Origin: Arthrobacter sp. zg-Y820
Lineage (GTDB): Bacteria; Actinomycetota; Actinomycetes; Actinomycetales; Micrococcaceae
Reading direction: 5' to 3'
NCBI RefSeq assembly: GCF_030142155.1
Contig: NZ_CP126247.1
Location: forward strand, 2,542,001-2,606,000
DNA: 64,000 nucleotides
Every line of letters starts with the position of its first letter. Positions within the stretch are counted from its first letter, which is position 1. Positions 61,014-64,000 of this stretch are shown here, one piece after another. The translations under genes and the position numbers were made by a program. The notes under the pieces are model-generated. The model had not been told where the DNA came from. It searched no databases and saw only the letters and a list, made by a program, of their open reading frames with translations.

Positions 61014-64000
61014 GGTGGTCTCCAGTTGCGTTTAGTTGAGGAGCGGCGGTCAGCAGTGCAGCGGCCGCTGCCCCCGACGAAGTGCCCAGATCGGCGGAGG
61101 CAAAACGGTGCGCAAAGTCGGCAACCCCGGGGTCGGGTCCGGTCAACCGGCGACTCAGCGCGTCAGTAAGCTCAGCGGTGTTCGAGGCCCTCGGCGCACC
61201 GGGCAGGACCTCGGCCAGGTCCAGATACAGCCCCCGCGACCGTTTGTACTCATCCATGTCGGGCGCTAGCAGAAGGATTGGCTGCTTCAGCACCGCGTAG
61301 TCGAACATCGCCGAAGAATAGTCAGTCACCAGGGCATCCGAAGCCAGATACAGGTCGTTGACCTCCGGATAGTCCGTCACGTCGATGGCGGCGGGATGGT
61401 CCTCGACTCGCCGCTGGCCGGCGACATTGTGATGGCCGCGGATTAGGAAGGTCCAGCCCGGCCCCAGCAGCCGGGCAGCTTCGGCAACGTCCAGGAACCC
61501 GACCCAGTCCGAGCGGCCGGCGTCATCCCGCACCGCGTCGCGCCAGGTGGGCGCGTACAGCAGCACCTTCCGGTCCGCCGGAATGCCGAGCAGGCCGCGG
61601 ACCCGGTTGCGGGTGCCGGGCCGGTGCAGGGCATCGTTGCGCGGATACCCGGCGGTGAGCACCTCTCCGGTGTAGCCCAGGGCGGCCGGCAGCGTGGCGG
61701 CGGCGAAGTCATTCTGCGCCAGGAGCAGGTCCCACCATTGCGCCTCCCGTGCCATTAGGTCCCGGTAGGACAGGGACAGTGCCCGCTGCGGTATGTCCAG
61801 GCCGATCTTCTTCAGCGGCGTTCCGTGCCAGGTCTGCAGGTAGAACTGGCCCGGTGCTTTCCGGAAGTACCAGGGGAAATTGTTGTTGTTGACCAGCCGC
61901 CGGGTGGACGCGAGTTTCTCGTACCAGAGCGCAGACCCCTGCAGCAGCGGCACCGCATAGTCCGGCACGGCCACGGAGAGGTCCGCCACCGACCAGTACA
62001 GCGGTTCGTCGAAACCGGTGGCGGCAAGGTAGTCGGAGATGGCCCGGGGACTGTCGGTGCAGCTCTTCCCGCCGAAACTCTCAAAGAAGATGCCGGGGGT
62101 GAGCGCCGGAGGCGCTGCATCGGCGCCGAACACCTCGCGTCGCAGCCGGTACTGGTGGAAGGTGCCGGTCTCGGTGTCGGCCAGCGGGGCCGCGATGCTG
62201 ACGGCCATGGCACCGGCGGCCGTCCGCAGTGCACGCACGCGCGCCGAGGGCAGCAGGGTGCCGGTGAAGTGCCGAGCCGTACCTTCGGCCACGGAAACGG
62301 CCGGGTCCTGCGGCCCGGCCTCTCCGCCGCCGGCGCGCCAGCGCAGGGTGTAGGAGCCCGACGGCGGCGCCGGCAGTTCCCTCCCCCACCGCGGGGCGGC
62401 CAGCGGGAACCGCAGCCGGAGCCCGCCGTCGGGCAGCGGGGTGATGTCGCTGGCAGGGATGCGGAAGCGTGCGGTGACCAGGGCGTAGCCCGCTGTCGCC
62501 GGGGCAGCAGCCAGTTCCAGCTCCAGGACATCGGCATCCGGCACGGCCGCGAACGCCGTGACGGCCGGTCCGCCGGACGAGGAGCGGGGTGCCGGGCCGC
62601 CGCGGGCAGGTTCGGGTGCGGGCAGGGGAACCGTGCGTTCCACGCGGTGGCCGTCCACCTCCGCGCGCAGGATTAGCTTGGGCGGCAGCGGCGTTTCGAG
62701 GCGGAGGCTGAACCCGGAGTGGGCGTAGCTGCAGTTCCGGTCACCGGAGATGATGTCGAGTTCCGGATCGGTCCGGCGCTGAAGGTCCAGCGGCTGGAAT
62801 CCGGACGGCCCGGGAACGCCGGCGGTGAAGCTCACCGCGGTGCGGCGCAGGTCGACGTTGCGCAGGTAGGCGTATCCGTGAACGGCGGCGCCACCGTCGT
62901 TCACCGCGACCGGCGGATTCAGCGCGGCCACCAAGTCCAGGTCCTCCGGGGAAACTTCCAGGAGCGCGCGGTCCACGGGGCCGCCGAGGACGCGGAGCAG
63001 GGGCGGTTCGGCGAAGATGCGGCCGCCGTCGAAGATGAGCGGGCTGGCCGTGCCGTTGTTGATCCGGTCCACCACGGCACGCCGGATGTCCTCCCGCCGG
63101 CCGTCGGCGGTCAGCTGCAGCAGGACGCGCGCCTGCGGGTCAATGGATCCAAGGTGCTGCTGTCCGGCGGCGTAGAGATTCCGGACCCCGTCGCGAAGCA
63201 GCTGCCAGAAGTCTTCGGCGGCGTCCGGCACCTGCTCGATGTAGGGGATCAGATCCGATCCCAGCAGCCGCCGGTACCAGTGCTCCCGGACCGCCGGCGG
63301 CGCTTCGGTTTCAAAGAGTGCCGTGACATCGCGGGCCACGGACAGCCGGTCCTGCAGGTCCTCGAGCAGGTATTTCGCCTGGGTGATCGAGGAGCCGTCT
63401 TCGCGGATCCGCCACCAATAGACCACTGCCGGCAGCACGTCGAAGGCTCCGGCCCGCAGGTAGGCCCGGGCGGTGGTTTCCTGGTCCTCGTAGCGGATGC
63501 CCTCCGGCATGGCGCCCACGTGCCGGTCCCAGAACTGCCGGCGGAAGACCTTGTTCCACAGGAACACGTCGTCGATGACGGTCCGATGATCGGATACGGT
63601 GATCCGGGTGCGCGGCTTCGCATGGATGCGCTCCGCCTGGCGGACCGGAGTCTTTTTGCTCCCCCGGATCCTGCCGTACGAGCCCACACAGAAGTCGGAT
63701 CCGGTCTCGGCCAGCGACGCCATCATCAGCGCGTAGGCGTTGCCGGGTACGACGTCGTCGGCGTCGGCGAAGGTGAGGAACTCGCCGCGGGCTGCGGCGA
63801 TGCCGGTATTCCGTGCCAGCCCGTTGCCGCCGTGCGGCAGCTTGATGAGGCGGATCCGCGAATCGTACCGGGCGTATTTGGCGGCCATCGCCACTGACCC
63901 ATCGGTGGAGCCGTCGTCAACAATAAGGATGTCCAGATTCGTGTAGCTCTGGTTCACCAGACTGGTGAGGCAGCGCTCCAGGTACGGCGCCACGTTGTAC
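61006..64000 (-). CDS. GT2 glycosyltransferase - CDP-glycerol glycerophosphotransferase fusion, N-terminus beyond window
   Basis: The frame is open to the last base, so the first residues lie outside. Visible: GT2 domain beginning YNVAPYLERCL with LIVDDGSTDGS and FADADD (DxD). A long middle with beta-rich segments follows (about 330-640). The TagF domain has FFESFGGKSCTDSPRAI, LVNNNNFPWYFRKAPGQFYLQTWHGTPLKKIG and DALVTDYSSAMFDY. The TagF half is close to that of 55276-58263 (NNNNFP, RKxPGQFY, same order), more so than to the intervening gene. Overlaps the next gene by 8 bases. Same predicted role in wall-polymer synthesis. Confidence 0.87.
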   Translation of the reverse strand, partial: YNVAPYLERCLTSLVNQSYTNLDILIVDDGSTDGSVAMAAKYARYDSRIRLIKLPHGGNGLARNTGIAAARGEFLTFADADDVVPGNAYALMMASLAETGSDFCVGSYGRIRGSKKTPVRQAERIHAKPRTRITVSDHRTVIDDVFLWNKVFRRQFWDRHVGAMPEGIRYEDQETTARAYLRAGAFDVLPAVVYWWRIREDGSSITQAKYLLEDLQDRLSVARDVTALFETEAPPAVREHWYRRLLGSDLIPYIEQVPDAAEDFWQLLRDGVRNLYAAGQQHLGSIDPQARVLLQLTADGRREDIRRAVVDRINNGTASPLIFDGGRIFAEPPLLRVLGGPVDRALLEVSPEDLDLVAALNPPVAVNDGGAAVHGYAYLRNVDLRRTAVSFTAGVPGPSGFQPLDLQRRTDPELDIISGDRNCSYAHSGFSLRLETPLPPKLILRAEVDGHRVERTVPLPAPEPARGGPAPRSSSGGPAVTAFAAVPDADVLELELAAAPATAGYALVTARFRIPASDITPLPDGGLRLRFPLAAPRWGRELPAPPSGSYTLRWRAGGGEAGPQDPAVSVAEGTARHFTGTLLPSARVRALRTAAGAMAVSIAAPLADTETGTFHQYRLRREVFGADAAPPALTPGIFFESFGGKSCTDSPRAISDYLAATGFDEPLYWSVADLSVAVPDYAVPLLQGSALWYEKLASTRRLVNNNNFPWYFRKAPGQFYLQTWHGTPLKKIGLDIPQRALSLSYRDLMAREAQWWDLLLAQNDFAAATLPAALGYTGEVLTAGYPRNDALHRPGTRNRVRGLLGIPADRKVLLYAPTWRDAVRDDAGRSDWVGFLDVAEAARLLGPGWTFLIRGHHNVAGQRRVEDHPAAIDVTDYPEVNDLYLASDALVTDYSSAMFDYAVLKQPILLLAPDMDEYKRSRGLYLDLAEVLPGAPRASNTAELTDALSRRLTGPDPGVADFAHRFASADLGTSSGAAAAALLTAAPQLNATGDHRG

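Overview
The window reads as high-GC actinobacterial chromosome, most likely a member of the Micrococcaceae (Arthrobacter sensu lato). The basis is gene order and protein character: an intact rpsP-khpA-rimM-trmD-rplS-lepB-rnhB-DUF2469 block, ffh / amtB-glnK / ftsY / smc in one neighbourhood, an rnc-mutM block with rpmF and DUF177, frequent GTG and TTG starts, and an oleA-oleBC-oleD cluster with the OleB-OleC fusion typical of these actinobacteria. The species is inferred, not proven. I found no rRNA, tRNA, CRISPR array, transposase or phage gene.

Layout. 1-486: C-terminal end of an LPXTG cell-wall-anchored surface protein with a Pro/Asp-rich spacer. 668-2056: 2H phosphoesterase and GNAT acetyltransferase. 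2103-7625 (minus): ribosome / RNA maturation / protein secretion block, with two tandem signal peptidases I. 7855-11962 (minus): accessory genes, namely a VOC dioxygenase-like protein under an apparent operator-covered promoter, a membrane pentapeptide-repeat protein, GNAT, alpha/beta hydrolase and a Nudix protein that has lost its catalytic glutamates. 12073-25945: ffh, an atypical glucose-6-phosphate dehydrogenase, glnK-amtB, a secreted GH79-like glycosidase, ftsY, an MFS exporter coupled to a class I amidotransferase-like gene, and smc. 26162-30869: oleA-oleBC-oleD, predicted to join two fatty acyl-CoAs head to head into long-chain olefins. 30956-44297: serine hydrolase, a short-repeat array, mutM-rnc-rpmF-DUF177, a DUF218 protein, a pyruvyltransferase, coaD, an aminotransferase with a spermidine-synthase-like methyltransferase fold, rsmD, an A/T-richer O-acetyltransferase, recG and a DAK2-domain kinase.

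44858-64000 is a cell-wall glycopolymer (teichoic-acid-like) locus: a UDP-GlcNAc 2-epimerase, two related TagE/TarM-like glucosyltransferases around a left-handed beta-helix acyltransferase, a nucleotidyltransferase, and four very large proteins carrying CDP-glycerol glycerophosphotransferase (TagF-like) domains. These domains are joined in different ways to TPR, GT4 and GT2 modules. The last three TagF-type genes overlap at start and stop and form one translationally coupled operon that runs off the window. Base composition falls visibly between about 46,000 and 55,275, which suggests exchange of part of this locus.

The most unusual items are the TPR-TagF-GT4 fusion at 50494-54240, the coupled series of TagF fusions after it, the G6PD homologue lacking the conserved phosphate-binding lysines, the inactivated Nudix box, and the paired direct repeats sitting exactly on the promoter of the VOC gene. 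I see no wholly new defence or mobile system; the teichoic-acid-like polymerase set is the best candidate for undescribed biochemistry.
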